Numbered from the stretch's first letter, positions 25,662 through 35,245 are shown. The stretch is 64,000 nucleotides of DNA from Alphaproteobacteria bacterium (GCA_016793165.1 JAEULA010000089.1:186001-250000), one strand, 5' to 3'. Program-made: numbers and translations. The notes: generated from the sequence alone by a model not told the origin.

Positions 25662-27197
25662 TCAGCTCGCGATGTCGGCGGCGAGGCGGCCGCGGACGAC
25701 CTTTCCCATCTGGTTGCGCGGCAAGTCGGCGACGAAGCGGACCTCCTTGGGCGCCTTGTAGCGGGACAGCCGCTGCCGGCACATCTCGATCAGCGTCTCC
25801 GCGTCGACGTTCATTCCCGCGCGCAGCACGACGAAGGCCGTGACCGCCTCGCCCCAGTAGGGATGCGGGATGCCGACGACCGCGCAGGCGGCCACGGCCT
25901 CGTGCGCGCCGATGACGTGCTCGAGCTCCTTCGGATAGATGTTCTCGCCGCCCGAGATGATCATGTCGTTCTTGCGGCCGACCAGGTAGAGGAAGCCCTC
26001 CTCGTCGATGCGGCCGATGTCGCCCGTGATGAACCAGTCGCCCTGGCGCACGCGCCGCGTTTCCTCGGGCAGATTGAGGTAGCCCGCGAAGAGATAAGGC
26101 GAGGCGACGCGGACCTCGCCCGCCTCGCCGGGCTTCGCGGGCCGGCCGTCGGGCGCGAAGGGCTGGACCCGGGTCAGCGGCAGCGGCTGGCCGACGCATT
26201 CGATCTTGCGGAGCTGGTCGCGGGGCCGCAGGCAGGTGATCACGCCGCCCTCGGTCGAGCCGTAGCGCTCGTAGAGCTTCCCGTCGCCGAAATACGCGAC
26301 GACCTTCTCCTTCGCGCTCTGGCTGAGCGGCGAGGTGCCCGACATCACGGCCTTGAGCGATCCGGTTCGGTAGCGCCGGGCCCGCTCGCCGAGTTCGATC
26401 AGTGCGGAGAAATGAGAGGGGATCATGTAGGTGCTGGTCGCCGCGAAGTCCTCGATCGACTGCAGCAGCTGCTCGATGTCGAACTTCTGCAGCAGCCGGA
26501 CGCTGGCGCCGAAGAACAGCGGCGTCAGCGTCGCCAGCAGCCCCGCGCCGTGGAAAAGCGGCGTGATCGCGATCGCGCGATCGTCGGGCGAGTAGCAGCC
26601 GTGCTCGGCCGCGGTCGCGCAGGCGGCGCGGACGCGGCCGCGATGCGTGAGCAGCACACCCTTCGCGCGGCCGGTGGATCCGGAGGTGTAGGGGATGCAG
26701 AAGACGTCGGACTCGTCGACGGTCACCGGGCACAGCGTGTCGGCGGCCCCGGCGAGCAGACCCTCGTAGCGCGGGCCGAACGGGATGATCCGGGAGACGC
26801 GAGCGCCCGCATGGGCGCGCACCAGCTCCTCGAGCTCGGGGTCGACGAGCAGCGCCTGCACGTCGGCGTCCTCGGCGATGAACGCGATCTCGGCGCCCGA
26901 GGCGGCCGGGCCGATCGTGGTGACGGCGACGCCGGCCGAGGAGGCGCCGCACACGACCTCGATGTATTCGAGCCGGTTGGCCGCGACGATGCCGATGTTC
27001 CGGCCCGGCGGGATCCCGAGGCCGGAATGGACGAGGTTCGAGAACCGGTCGATGCGCGCGATCAGGGAGGCGAAGGTGAGTCCGCGGTCGCCGATGCTCA
27101 GTGCGGTCTTACCGGGCGATCGCGCGGCGGCGGCGCGTATGCCGTCGGCGAAGACGATGCTCGTGGAATTGCCCTTCCGCACCCCGACGTCGTTCAT
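25662..27197 (-). CDS. AMP-dependent acyl-CoA synthetase
   Basis: A 511-aa adenylate-forming ligase. The ATP-binding P-loop is YTSGSTGRAKGVLL, the A5 motif reads YGSTEGG, and the hinge region is GRKNDMIISGGENIYPKELE. The acylation lysine is in RNQMGKVVRG. It would activate a carboxylic acid to acyl-AMP and then acyl-CoA. An ATG at 27197 and a GTG two codons upstream (27203) share an AAGGG; spacing is about 10 and 4 bases, so either could be used. It faces the O-methyltransferase gene and may act with the CoA-transferase or amidohydrolase paths, but that is inference. Confidence 0.9.
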   Translation of the reverse strand: MNDVGVRKGNSTSIVFADGIRAAAARSPGKTALSIGDRGLTFASLIARIDRFSNLVHSGLGIPPGRNIGIVAANRLEYIEVVCGASSAGVAVTTIGPAASGAEIAFIAEDADVQALLVDPELEELVRAHAGARVSRIIPFGPRYEGLLAGAADTLCPVTVDESDVFCIPYTSGSTGRAKGVLLTHRGRVRAACATAAEHGCYSPDDRAIAITPLFHGAGLLATLTPLFFGASVRLLQKFDIEQLLQSIEDFAATSTYMIPSHFSALIELGERARRYRTGSLKAVMSGTSPLSQSAKEKVVAYFGDGKLYERYGSTEGGVITCLRPRDQLRKIECVGQPLPLTRVQPFAPDGRPAKPGEAGEVRVASPYLFAGYLNLPEETRRVRQGDWFITGDIGRIDEEGFLYLVGRKNDMIISGGENIYPKELEHVIGAHEAVAACAVVGIPHPYWGEAVTAFVVLRAGMNVDAETLIEMCRQRLSRYKAPKEVRFVADLPRNQMGKVVRGRLAADIAS

Positions 27198-27333
27198 CGT
27201 CACGAGACCCTTGCGCGCACCAAGCCGTCGCCCGTCACTCTGCCGTCGCGAGGCGCGACGATCAATGCGAGCGCGCCGCTCGTCCAGGTGCCGCGCGACG
27301 GGAACGGACGGCGAGCCGCGACGCCGTCCACCG

Positions 27334-28320
27334 CTATCGCTGATCGATGTTGGCGTCCTTCACGATCGCCTGCCATTTGACGATCTCGTCGCGGAAGAAC
27401 TGGCGGAAGTCCTCGCCGACCAGCGTGCCCGGCACGCCGCCGCGCTTGCTCAGCTCCGCCTTGAACGACTCGTCCTGGCCGACCGCGACCAGATGGTCCT
27501 GCAGGATCTTGCGGATGTCCTCGGGCAGCTTCTTCGGCGCGAACAGGCCGTACCACGCGGCCGCCTCGAACTTCATGCCGGCCTCCTGCGTCGTGGGCAC
27601 ATCCGGCATCACCGCGAGTCGCTGCGGCGCCGCGACGGCGAGGGCGCGGATGTTCCCGCCCTGGACGCCGGCGAGCACGCCCGAGTTGTCGACGACGTAG
27701 AACTGGACCTGGTTGCTGATCAGCGCCGGCACGACGGCCGGACTCCCCGGATAGGGCACATGGACCATGTCGAGGCCCGCCGTCTTGAGGAAGAGCAGCG
27801 CATTGAGGTGCACCGCGCCGCCGATGCCGCCGACCGAGGCGTAGTTGAGCTGGCCCGGCCGCTCCTTCGCATAGGCGATGAACTCGGCGAGCGTCTTGGG
27901 CGGAAGCGCGCTCGGGATGACGACGGCCATCGGGGAACTGACCATCATCATGAGCGGGGTCAGATCCTCGGGGTCGAAGTTCGGCCGGTTCTTGCGGATG
28001 GCGAATGCCGTGCCGAGCGAGACGCTGCCGACCAGCAGGGTGTGGCCGTCCGGGGCCGCATTCCCGACGAACACCTCGGTCGCCGTCATCCCGGCTGCTC
28101 CCGGCCGGTTCTCGACGACGACCGGCTTGCCGATGCGCTTCGACAGCCGCTCGCCGACCGAGCGCGCCAGAACGTCGTTCGGCGATCCCGGCGGCAGCCC
28201 GACGATGATGGTGATCGGCTTCTCGGGAAACGCGGCCCGCGCCTGGCCGACGAGCCCGGCAACCAGCGCGAGCGTCGCCATGAGGAACCAGAGGGGGTGA
28301 CGTGACGTGCCGTGGCGCAT
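27334..28320 (-). CDS. Bug/TctC-family tripartite transporter receptor
   Basis: A 328-aa periplasmic binding protein of the Bug family. The signal peptide ends near GQARAA. Diagnostic segments are FPEKPITIIVGLPPGSPNDVLAR, VVVENRPGAAGMTATE and NYASVGGIGGAVHL. Family members bind carboxylates such as citrate, tartrate or nicotinate through the loop around the PGG-like turn. It is divergent from tctB-tctA with a 160-bp shared region, so all three probably answer one regulator. The ATG at 28320 is unambiguous. Confidence 0.92.
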   Translation of the reverse strand: MRHGTSRHPLWFLMATLALVAGLVGQARAAFPEKPITIIVGLPPGSPNDVLARSVGERLSKRIGKPVVVENRPGAAGMTATEVFVGNAAPDGHTLLVGSVSLGTAFAIRKNRPNFDPEDLTPLMMMVSSPMAVVIPSALPPKTLAEFIAYAKERPGQLNYASVGGIGGAVHLNALLFLKTAGLDMVHVPYPGSPAVVPALISNQVQFYVVDNSGVLAGVQGGNIRALAVAAPQRLAVMPDVPTTQEAGMKFEAAAWYGLFAPKKLPEDIRKILQDHLVAVGQDESFKAELSKRGGVPGTLVGEDFRQFFRDEIVKWQAIVKDANIDQR

Positions 28321-28371
28321 TTGAGCCTCTTCTTCCGGGACCAGCGAGCGTGCGGACAGTTCAGCATGCGG

Positions 28372-28383
28372 CGGCGATCGCCG
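28372..28383. promoter_or_regulatory. Palindrome in divergent tct promoter region
   Basis: The perfect 12-bp palindrome cggcgatcgccg lies in the 160-bp gap between the Bug receptor gene and tctB. It is a candidate operator, although such GC palindromes arise often at this base composition. No clear -10/-35 elements were recognised. Confidence 0.25.
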
Positions 28384-28480
28384 GCCATCGATTTGTCGGG
28401 ATCTGGCAGCGCCTTGCGATTGCCTCTAGAAGTGGCGGGCAGAAATCTCGCGCCCGGCCAGGATGTCGGTGAGGCATTCG

Positions 28481-28933
28481 ATGCGGTTCACGGTGAAGAG
28501 TTCATCCGACTTCGGAGCCGGCGCGTTGCTGACCGGCGCCTCCCTGTATTTCCTGATCCTCGGCCGGAACCTGGAGCGGGGCACCGCCTTCCAGATGGGG
28601 CCGGGATTCTTCCCGACGGCCACGGCGGTCCTGACCTTGGTCGTTGGCCTGATCCTGATCGTGAAGGCATTGCGCATCGCCGGTCCGCCGGCGGCTCCGG
28701 TGCGGATCCTCCCGGCCGCCCTGGTGCTGGCCTCGATCCTCGCGTTCACCGCGCTGATCGAGGTCCTCGGGCTCGTCGTGACGGGCACGATCACGATGTT
28801 CATTGCCGGCGCCGCGGCCGCCCGGTCGAACCGGATCCGCATGCTGGCCGTCTGCCTCGCCGTCAGCCTGGGGGCCGGGCTGCTGTTCGTGAAGGCGCTC
28901 GGCGTCTCGATGCCGCTCTGGCCGGCGCTGTAG
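28481..28933 (+). CDS. tctB: TctB-like small membrane subunit of tripartite tricarboxylate transporter
   Basis: A 150-aa membrane protein with four hydrophobic segments, matching TctB. The FQMGPGFFPTATAVLTLVVGLILI block is diagnostic. The ATG at 28481 has GAGG seven bases ahead and is preferred to an ATG 18 bases upstream, which has its purines too close. The tctA gene begins 3 bases after its stop, so the pair is co-translated. TctB has an uncertain structural role in proton-coupled or sodium-coupled uptake. Confidence 0.85.
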   Translation: MRFTVKSSSDFGAGALLTGASLYFLILGRNLERGTAFQMGPGFFPTATAVLTLVVGLILIVKALRIAGPPAAPVRILPAALVLASILAFTALIEVLGLVVTGTITMFIAGAAAARSNRIRMLAVCLAVSLGAGLLFVKALGVSMPLWPAL

Positions 28934-28936
28934 GCG

Positions 28937-30445
28937 ATGTCCGTCCTCGACAACTTGTCGCTCGGATTCGCGACGGCCCTCACGCTGCAGAACCTGACGA
29001 TGGCGGCCGTCGGATGCACCGTCGGCACGCTGGTCGGCGTGCTGCCCGGCATCGGGCCGCTCGCGACGATCGCGATGCTGCTGCCGCTCACATACTATTT
29101 CCCGCCCGAGACGGCGCTCATCATGCTCGCGGGCATGTACTACGGGGCCCAGTACGGCGGCTCGACCTCGGCGATCCTGGTCAACCTGCCCGGCGAGAGC
29201 TCCTCGGCCGTCACGTGCATCGACGGCCATCAGATGGCCATCAACGGTCGCGGCGGGGCGGCGCTGGCGACGGCCGCGCTGGCCTCGTTCGTCGCCGGCA
29301 CGCTGTCGACCTTCGTCGTCGCCTTCTTCGCGGCGCCGCTCGCCTACGTCGCCGTCCGGTTCACGGCCGCCGACTATTTCTCGCTGATGCTTTTCGGGGC
29401 CGTCGGCGCCGTCGCCCTCTCGAGCGGCTCGCCGCTGAAGTCCGTCGGCATGGTGCTGCTGGGCATCATGCTCGGGGGCGTTGGCACCGATCTCTACACG
29501 GGCACCGAGCGCTACGCGCTGGGCGTCAGGAAGCTCGTCGACGGCATCGACTTCGTGCCGCTGGCGATCGGCCTGTTCGGGGTCGCGGACATCATGGCGA
29601 ACCTGATGCGCGACGAGGCCAAGGCCTTCATCGTCTCCTCGCGCCTGTCGGAGCTGCTGCCGAGCCGGGCGGAGTTCCGGGCCGGCTTTCCCGCCGCCTT
29701 GCGCGGCTCCGTGATCGGCTCGATCCTTGGCATCCTCCCGGGCGGCGGCGCGACGCTCGCCTCGTTCGCGTCCTACGGCGTGGAGAAGAAGCTGTCCGCG
29801 AGCCCGGAACGCTTCGGGCGCGGCGCGATCGAGGGTGTCGCGGGACCGGAGGCGGCGAACAATGCCGGTGCGCAGACCTCGTTCATCCCGATGCTCACGT
29901 TGGGGATCCCCTCGAACCCGGTCATGGCCGTCATCATCGGTGCGCTGCTCATCCAGGGGATCGTGCCGGGACCGGACGTCCTGGCGCAGCGCCCGAGCCT
30001 CGTCTGGGGGCTCATCGCGAGCATGTGGATCGGCAACGTCATGCTCGTGATCATCAACCTGCCGCTGATCGGGATCTGGATCCGGCTCCTGCGTATCCCC
30101 TACGACATCCTGTTCCCCGCGATCATCCTGTTCTGCTGCATCGGCGCCTACAGCCTGACGCTGAGCAGCGCCGACATCTTCATCGCCATCTTCTTCGCCG
30201 TCCTGGGGCTGGCGCTGAGCCGCTTCGACTGCCCGCCCGCGCCGCTGGCACTCGGCTTCATCATCGGCCCGATGATGGAGGAGCATTTCCGCCGCGCGAT
30301 GCTGCTGTCGCGCGGCAGCCTCGGCATCCTCGTCACGAGCCCGATCAGCCTCGTGCTGCTGCTCGCGACCCTGGCGCTGGCAATCAGCATGGCGGTGCCG
30401 TCGCTGGCGGCGCTGCGCAAGACCGCGTTCGAGAGCGAGGACTGA
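28937..30445 (+). CDS. tctA: TctA-like large membrane subunit of tripartite tricarboxylate transporter
   Basis: A 502-aa transporter with about 11-12 membrane helices. Family signatures are VGVLPGIGPLATIAMLLPLTYY, GMYYGAQYGGSTSAIL(V)NLPGE and, in the second half, the repeat ILPGGGATLASFASYGVEKK with PEAANNAGAQTSFIPMLTLGIPSN. These are the two inverted repeats that form the substrate site. It works with TctB and the divergent Bug receptor; the transported carboxylate is unknown. The start is ATG at 28937, three bases after tctB. Confidence 0.93.
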   Translation: MSVLDNLSLGFATALTLQNLTMAAVGCTVGTLVGVLPGIGPLATIAMLLPLTYYFPPETALIMLAGMYYGAQYGGSTSAILVNLPGESSSAVTCIDGHQMAINGRGGAALATAALASFVAGTLSTFVVAFFAAPLAYVAVRFTAADYFSLMLFGAVGAVALSSGSPLKSVGMVLLGIMLGGVGTDLYTGTERYALGVRKLVDGIDFVPLAIGLFGVADIMANLMRDEAKAFIVSSRLSELLPSRAEFRAGFPAALRGSVIGSILGILPGGGATLASFASYGVEKKLSASPERFGRGAIEGVAGPEAANNAGAQTSFIPMLTLGIPSNPVMAVIIGALLIQGIVPGPDVLAQRPSLVWGLIASMWIGNVMLVIINLPLIGIWIRLLRIPYDILFPAIILFCCIGAYSLTLSSADIFIAIFFAVLGLALSRFDCPPAPLALGFIIGPMMEEHFRRAMLLSRGSLGILVTSPISLVLLLATLALAISMAVPSLAALRKTAFESED

Positions 30446-30472
30446 CGAGCGAGGCGGCGATCGGCCGCGGCG

Positions 30473-31375
30473 CTATCCCTCGATTTTGAAGACCTTCAGC
30501 GCATTGTCGCGCAGCATCTTGCGCTCCGGGATCGGCCGGAACTTGATCTCGGCGATGTCGTTCATCGCGCGCTCCGGATCGATCACCCACCAGTCGCTGC
30601 CGAACAGGAACTTATCCTGACCGTAGGTGTTGATGTAGTGGTAGACGTTCGCGCCCCAGTGCTTCGGCGCGTAGGCGTCGCCGGCCATGTAGACGTTGGC
30701 GTGCTTCTGGCAGACCGCGATCATCTCCTCGGTCCAGGGATAGCCGAGATGGATTCCGATGATCGTCAGCTCCGGGAAGTCGATCGCGATGCGGTCGAGC
30801 GTCATCGGCTTGGCAACGGTCGCGAGGCGGTTGTCCGCGCGGTACACGAGACACTGGCCGACCTGCATCATGATCGGAATGCCGAGCTCGGCGCAGCGGG
30901 CGTAGTAGGGATAGTAGATCGCGGCGTCGGGCGCCTGGCCGAACCAGTGCGGATAGAGATGCGCACCGACGAAGCCGAGCTCCTTCACCGCGTGGTCGAG
31001 CTCCTTGAGTCCGGCGATGCCGCGCAGGGGATCGATGCCGGCGAGGCCGGCATAGCGATGCGGATACTTCTGCACCGCCGCGTGGACCATCTCGTAGGGG
31101 ATCTCGACCGAGGTGCTCATGCGCCGGTCGCCGCAGCGCATGGCGATCAGCAGCGAGCGCTCGATCCCGGCGCGATCCATCTTCTCGATGTATTCCTCGT
31201 GCGTGAGGCCGCGGCGGTGGTCGCCCTTCACGCGCACCTTGTCGCGGAAATTCTCGTCCGTCGGCACGCGCTTCTGCGCGATGACCTCGGGCGTGTACAT
31301 GTTCACGACGATATCGATCGCGCCGTAGCCGACCCTCGTCTTCGTGGCATCGAACGCGTATCGCTGACCGGTCAT
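30473..31375 (-). CDS. Amidohydrolase-2 family protein with altered metal site
   Basis: A 300-aa TIM-barrel protein of the amidohydrolase-2 group (decarboxylase/hydrolase family). Seen: YAGLAGIDPLRGIAGLKEL, GFVGAHLYPHWFGQAPDAA, a strand ending TIIGIHLGYPWTEEM, and KFLFGSDWWV with the usual Asp near the C-terminus. The N-terminal metal motif, normally HxH after the first strand, reads AIDIVVNMYTPEV and has no histidine; the middle His position reads MMQVGQ. The metal site is thus incomplete and activity uncertain. The ATG at 31375 begins the protein. It is convergent with tctA and follows no obvious operon partner. Confidence 0.82.
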   Translation of the reverse strand: MTGQRYAFDATKTRVGYGAIDIVVNMYTPEVIAQKRVPTDENFRDKVRVKGDHRRGLTHEEYIEKMDRAGIERSLLIAMRCGDRRMSTSVEIPYEMVHAAVQKYPHRYAGLAGIDPLRGIAGLKELDHAVKELGFVGAHLYPHWFGQAPDAAIYYPYYARCAELGIPIMMQVGQCLVYRADNRLATVAKPMTLDRIAIDFPELTIIGIHLGYPWTEEMIAVCQKHANVYMAGDAYAPKHWGANVYHYINTYGQDKFLFGSDWWVIDPERAMNDIAEIKFRPIPERKMLRDNALKVFKIEG

Positions 31376-31485
31376 CGCTCCGCTCCCTGAGAACCATGCG
31401 CCTCGCGGCCGCCGCGCGCGCCGCGAACGGGACTAGTCGCCGCGATCGGGCGTGTCAATCTCGCACGCGACGTGCGGGGCCGGCC

Positions 31486-32433
31486 TCACAGAGCCTGAAG
31501 CAGCGCGCCGAGCCGGTCGAAGAAGCCGTCCGCGTCCACGTCGACCAGGATCTCCGCGTTCGGCTCGCGGTCGGTGAGGTTCCACCAGTCGGCGAGGGTC
31601 TGGCCGAAGGCCGGGCCCGCGTCGTGGCAGATCTCGACATGCGCGCTTCGCGCGGTGAAGAGCTCGGGCTGCAGCAGGTAGAGGATCGTGCACGGATCGT
31701 GCAGTGGCCCGCCCATCGAGCCGTAGCGGTCCGGGTCCCTGCGGTCGAAGAAGTCCAGCAGGTCGGCGACCGCGACGGCGTACCGGCCGCCGAGCGCGCG
31801 CAGCTTCGCCACGCGGGCCGGGGTGGCCATGGCGCGCTGCGTCACGTCGAGCGGCGCCATGACGATCGGCGCGCCCGATCCGAGCACGATCGCCGCGGCG
31901 TGCGGGTCGGCGAGGATGTTGAACTCGGCCGCCGGCGTGCGGTTGCCGCCGGTACGGAAGCCGCCGCCCATCAGGACGATGCGGTCGATCCCCGCGACGA
32001 CCGCCGGATCCTGCGCGATCGCGAGTGCGAGATTCGTCAGCGGCCCGATCGCGCAGATCGTCAGGCGCCGCGCGCCGGGTCGCGCCGCCTCGCGCAGGCT
32101 GCGGACGAGGAAGGCGACCGCGTGTTCGGGGTCGGGTGCGCGGTTCGCGGGCGGAAGCGCCAGCGGCCCCATGCCCGAGGGGCCGTGGTACTTGCCGCGC
32201 AGGATCGATCGCAACAGCGGCCGGGTCGCGCCGGCATGCACCGGCACGTCGCGGCCGGCGAAGGCGAGGAGCCCGCCGGCGTTCGCCACGCCCGTCTCGA
32301 GCGCGGCGTTGCCGCTGACCACCGTGAGCGCGCGCAGGTCGAGCGCGGGCGCCGCGAGCGCCGCGAGGATCGCGATCGCGTCGTCGACGCCGGGATCGGT
32401 GTCGATGACGAGCGGCAGACGGTCAGCGCGCAC
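31486..32433 (-). CDS. Inosine-uridine preferring nucleoside hydrolase family protein
   Basis: A 315-aa N-glycosidase family protein. The calcium-binding aspartate cluster DTDPGVDDA is at residues 11-19, and the distal Asp is in PLHDPCTILYLL. Strand blocks are ICAIGPLTNLALA and IVLMGGGF, with FNILADPHAA following, all typical. The enzyme would cleave ribonucleosides, or act on related ribosides, in the cytoplasm. The GTG at 32433 overlaps the stop region of the binding-protein gene by 11 bases, so the two are coupled. A nucleoside or nucleotide-like ligand for that binding protein is possible but not shown. Confidence 0.9.
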   Translation of the reverse strand: MRADRLPLVIDTDPGVDDAIAILAALAAPALDLRALTVVSGNAALETGVANAGGLLAFAGRDVPVHAGATRPLLRSILRGKYHGPSGMGPLALPPANRAPDPEHAVAFLVRSLREAARPGARRLTICAIGPLTNLALAIAQDPAVVAGIDRIVLMGGGFRTGGNRTPAAEFNILADPHAAAIVLGSGAPIVMAPLDVTQRAMATPARVAKLRALGGRYAVAVADLLDFFDRRDPDRYGSMGGPLHDPCTILYLLQPELFTARSAHVEICHDAGPAFGQTLADWWNLTDREPNAEILVDVDADGFFDRLGALLQAL

Positions 32434-33991
32434 GCAGCAGGTTCTCGGCGAGGGTGTAGCCGTCCGAGCGGGCGCGGTACTCGAAACCCTCGCGCGTCGC
32501 CCAGGTGTTGGCGAGGAAGAACAGCGGGATCACGCCGAGGTCGTCGATGGCGAGGCGGGTCGCGTCCTGCAGCAGCTTCTCGCGCGCGCCGGCGTCGACG
32601 CTCGCCAGCGCCTGGTCGAGCAGGGCGTCGAAGCGCGCATTCGACCAGCGGCCGCGATTGCCGGTGCCGGTCCCCTTGCCCGCGTCGAAGGTCTTGAGGA
32701 GGGGATTGAGGACCCCGGAGGCTTCGCCGGTCTCCGCCGCCGCGCCGCCGAGGATGAACGAGAACTCCAGCGCGGACGCGCGCGTGAAATATGTCGCCGC
32801 CGGCAGCGTCACGACCGCCGTCTCGATGCCCGCGCGCGTGAGCATCGCCGCGATCGCCTGCGCCTGCTGCTCGTCGTTCGGGTAGCGGTCGTTCGGCGCG
32901 TGAAAGGTGAGCTTGAAGCCGTTGGGAAGGCCCGCCTCGGCAAGCAGGCGCCGCGACGTCTCGCGGTCCGCGGCCGGCGGCGCGAGGCCCGGGACGTGGC
33001 CGAAATAGCCTTCGGGCACGAGCTGGATCGTCGCCGTGCCCTCTCCGTCCATCACGCGCTCCACCAGGGCGCGCCGGTCGATCGCCGTGGAGATCGCCTG
33101 GCGGACCTTGAGCTCGCGCAGATGATTGGGCGTCGGGTTGCCGGCGCGGTCGCGCACGAAGGGCGACTCGGCACGTGCCGTGTCGAGATGGATGTACATC
33201 ACGCGATTGCTGGTCGCGCGCGCGAGGCGCACGCGGGGCTCCTGGCGCAGGCGGCCGAGATTGACGCTCGGCACGTTCTCGATCGCGTCGACGTCGCCGG
33301 CAAGGAGGGCGGCCACGCGCGCCGCGTCGTTGGGCAGGATCCGGAACTCGACGCGTGCGAAGCGCGGCGCCTCGCCCCAATACGCCTCGTTGCGGGTCAG
33401 GACGATCCTCTCGCCGGGCCGGTACTCGGCGAGGCGGTAGGGACCGGTGCCGGCGGCCGCGCGCAGCTGGTTGAAGTCGTCGGTCGTGGCCGCCTCCAGG
33501 CCCTTGGGCAGGATCGCGATACGGCTGAGATTGTTCGCGAGCAGCGGCGTCGGGCCGCTGGTGCGGATCCGGATCCGGTGGGGATCGACGATGTCGACGC
33601 CAGCGATCGCGCGCACGAAGGGCATGAAGGACGACGGGCTGTTCTTGACCGTCGGGATCCGGCGCAGCGAGGCCGCCACGTCCTCGGCCGTGAAGGCGCT
33701 GCCGTCGTGGAACCGCACGCCCTGACGCAACTCGAACTCCCAGGTGGTGGCGTCGACGGCGGTCCAGCGCGTCGCGAGGCCGGGCACGAGCTGCTGGCGG
33801 TCGTCCTGGTTGACGAGCGCGTCGAACACGTTGCGCGCGAGCGCCGAGTTCGACCCGATCACGTAGAATTGCGGGTCGACCGATGTCACCGCCGAGCTGA
33901 GCCCGATCCGCGCGTCCTGCGCCGCGGCCATTCCCGACATGAAAAGCGCGAACACGGCGGCGAGCCGGGCGAGTCGGGCGGATCGGGACAT
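32423..33991 (-). CDS. Peptide/solute-binding protein, family 5 (DppA/OppA-like)
   Basis: A 522-aa periplasmic binding protein. The signal peptide (residues 1-24, ending GMAAAQ) has AARLAR-type basic residues. Family 5 motifs are GLATRWTAVDATTWEFELRQGVRFHDGSAFTAEDV, FELRQGV..HDG, and the LKVRQAISTAIDRRALVERVMDGEG block. The C-terminal part, RFDALLDQALASVDAGAREKLLQDATRL, is usual too. No dpp-type permease or ATPase is adjacent. The ATG at 33991 follows GTGGAG. It is coupled to the downstream nucleoside hydrolase. Confidence 0.9.
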   Translation of the reverse strand: MSRSARLARLAAVFALFMSGMAAAQDARIGLSSAVTSVDPQFYVIGSNSALARNVFDALVNQDDRQQLVPGLATRWTAVDATTWEFELRQGVRFHDGSAFTAEDVAASLRRIPTVKNSPSSFMPFVRAIAGVDIVDPHRIRIRTSGPTPLLANNLSRIAILPKGLEAATTDDFNQLRAAAGTGPYRLAEYRPGERIVLTRNEAYWGEAPRFARVEFRILPNDAARVAALLAGDVDAIENVPSVNLGRLRQEPRVRLARATSNRVMYIHLDTARAESPFVRDRAGNPTPNHLRELKVRQAISTAIDRRALVERVMDGEGTATIQLVPEGYFGHVPGLAPPAADRETSRRLLAEAGLPNGFKLTFHAPNDRYPNDEQQAQAIAAMLTRAGIETAVVTLPAATYFTRASALEFSFILGGAAAETGEASGVLNPLLKTFDAGKGTGTGNRGRWSNARFDALLDQALASVDAGAREKLLQDATRLAIDDLGVIPLFFLANTWATREGFEYRARSDGYTLAENLLRAR

Positions 33992-34140
33992 GGTCGGCTC
34001 CACGGGCGATTTTCGGACCGCGACTGACACAGAATCCGGTGTCCTTGGCAAGCGTCGGGACGGCGCGGCAGCTCGACGCGCGTATCCATTGCCATCCGGC
34101 CGCGGCCGCGGCCACCATGGCGCATCAAGGGAGCCGAAGG

Positions 34141-35229
34141 ATGGGCGCGGAACCTCGTGTGATCGACACGCCGGCGGCGTGGAAGGGGCCGGAGATCGAC
34201 TGGCGGCGGGAAGGCCTGCACGTCCTGACCGCCGCGGAGATCGACGAGGTCGACGCGGCACTGCGACATCTCCGCGGCCTCGGCGATCTCGATCTGCCGG
34301 CGATCACGCCCGCGACATTCCCGCTGCCGACGCTCGGAGCCGTGCTGGCGCGCTACCGCGACGACCTGCGCTTCGGGCGCGGCTTCAAGCTGCTGCGCGG
34401 CCTGCCGCGCGAGCGCTGGTCGGCCGACGACATCGCGCGCCTCTACTACGGCCTCGGCGTGCATATCGGCGTGCCGATGACGCAGTCGCGCCAGGGCGAG
34501 CGGCTCGGCCACGTCATCGACATCAGCGACGTCGATCGGACGGTGCGGGGCTACCAGTTCGGCGGCGGCCAGCTGATGCACACCGATTCCTGCGACATCA
34601 TCGGGTTGATGTGCCTTCGGGCCGCAAAGAGCGGCGGCGCGAGCCGCATCGTCAGCTCGGTGGCCGTGCATAACGAGCTGGTGCGCCGACGCCCAGATCT
34701 CGCGCGCCTGCATTACGCCGGCTTCACGTATCGTCGCAACGAGCTCGACGCCAAGCTCGGGCGCGGCGTCGTGGTGCCGCCGGTGCCGATCGCGAGCTAC
34801 AGCCTCGAGACCGGCGAGTTCTCCAGCTATCTCGGCACCAACTACGCGATGATGGCGGCGAAGGCCGGCGACGCCGTCTTGACCGATCTTCAGCGCGAGG
34901 CCTTCGACGAGCTGCACCGCATCGCCTCGTCCCCCGAGTTCTATCTCGACATGCAGATCGGCGAGGGCGACATCCAGTTCCTCAACAACCGGCTGATGCT
35001 GCACGGCCGCACCGCCTACGAGGACCATCCGGAACTGCAGCGGAGGCGGCACATGATCCGGCTCTGGCTGCAGATCCCGCAATGGCCGGCGCTGCCCGAG
35101 CGCCAGACCGTGCACACCGCCGAGGATCGCGACCTGTGGAGCCGGTTCCGCACCCCGCGCATGGAGCTGCCGTCGCATTTCTTCGCCGATGTCGAGCGGC
35201 GCCGCGCGGCGGCGGTCGCGATCGCCTGA
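34141..35229 (+). CDS. TauD/TfdA-family Fe(II)/2-oxoglutarate dioxygenase
   Basis: A 362-aa oxygenase, paralogous to the enzyme at 7146-8204. Iron ligands are His147 and Asp149 in LMHTDSCD and His288 in LMLHGRTAYED, with the co-substrate Arg in MIRLWLQIP. Shared features of the two are the YYGLGVHIG and SVAVHNEL segments. The ATG at 34141 has AAGGGAG seven bases ahead and is preferred over an ATG 24 bases upstream. It is divergent from the peptide-binding gene (149 bp shared region) and 16 bases upstream of the DUF2161 gene. The substrate is unknown. Confidence 0.88.
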   Translation: MGAEPRVIDTPAAWKGPEIDWRREGLHVLTAAEIDEVDAALRHLRGLGDLDLPAITPATFPLPTLGAVLARYRDDLRFGRGFKLLRGLPRERWSADDIARLYYGLGVHIGVPMTQSRQGERLGHVIDISDVDRTVRGYQFGGGQLMHTDSCDIIGLMCLRAAKSGGASRIVSSVAVHNELVRRRPDLARLHYAGFTYRRNELDAKLGRGVVVPPVPIASYSLETGEFSSYLGTNYAMMAAKAGDAVLTDLQREAFDELHRIASSPEFYLDMQIGEGDIQFLNNRLMLHGRTAYEDHPELQRRRHMIRLWLQIPQWPALPERQTVHTAEDRDLWSRFRTPRMELPSHFFADVERRRAAAVAIA

Positions 35230-35245
35230 GCCGGCCGCGCGCGGC

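Noticed and set aside
28502-30286. A 594-codon minus-strand open frame opposite tctA
   Set aside because: Codon-position GC bias leaves the opposite strand open; the product is Asp/Arg/His-rich with no fold signature.
28312-30489. A 725-codon plus-strand open frame over the tct genes
   Set aside because: It covers tctB and tctA in another frame; residues are Arg/Pro-rich and match no family, whereas the TctA frame has full family motifs.
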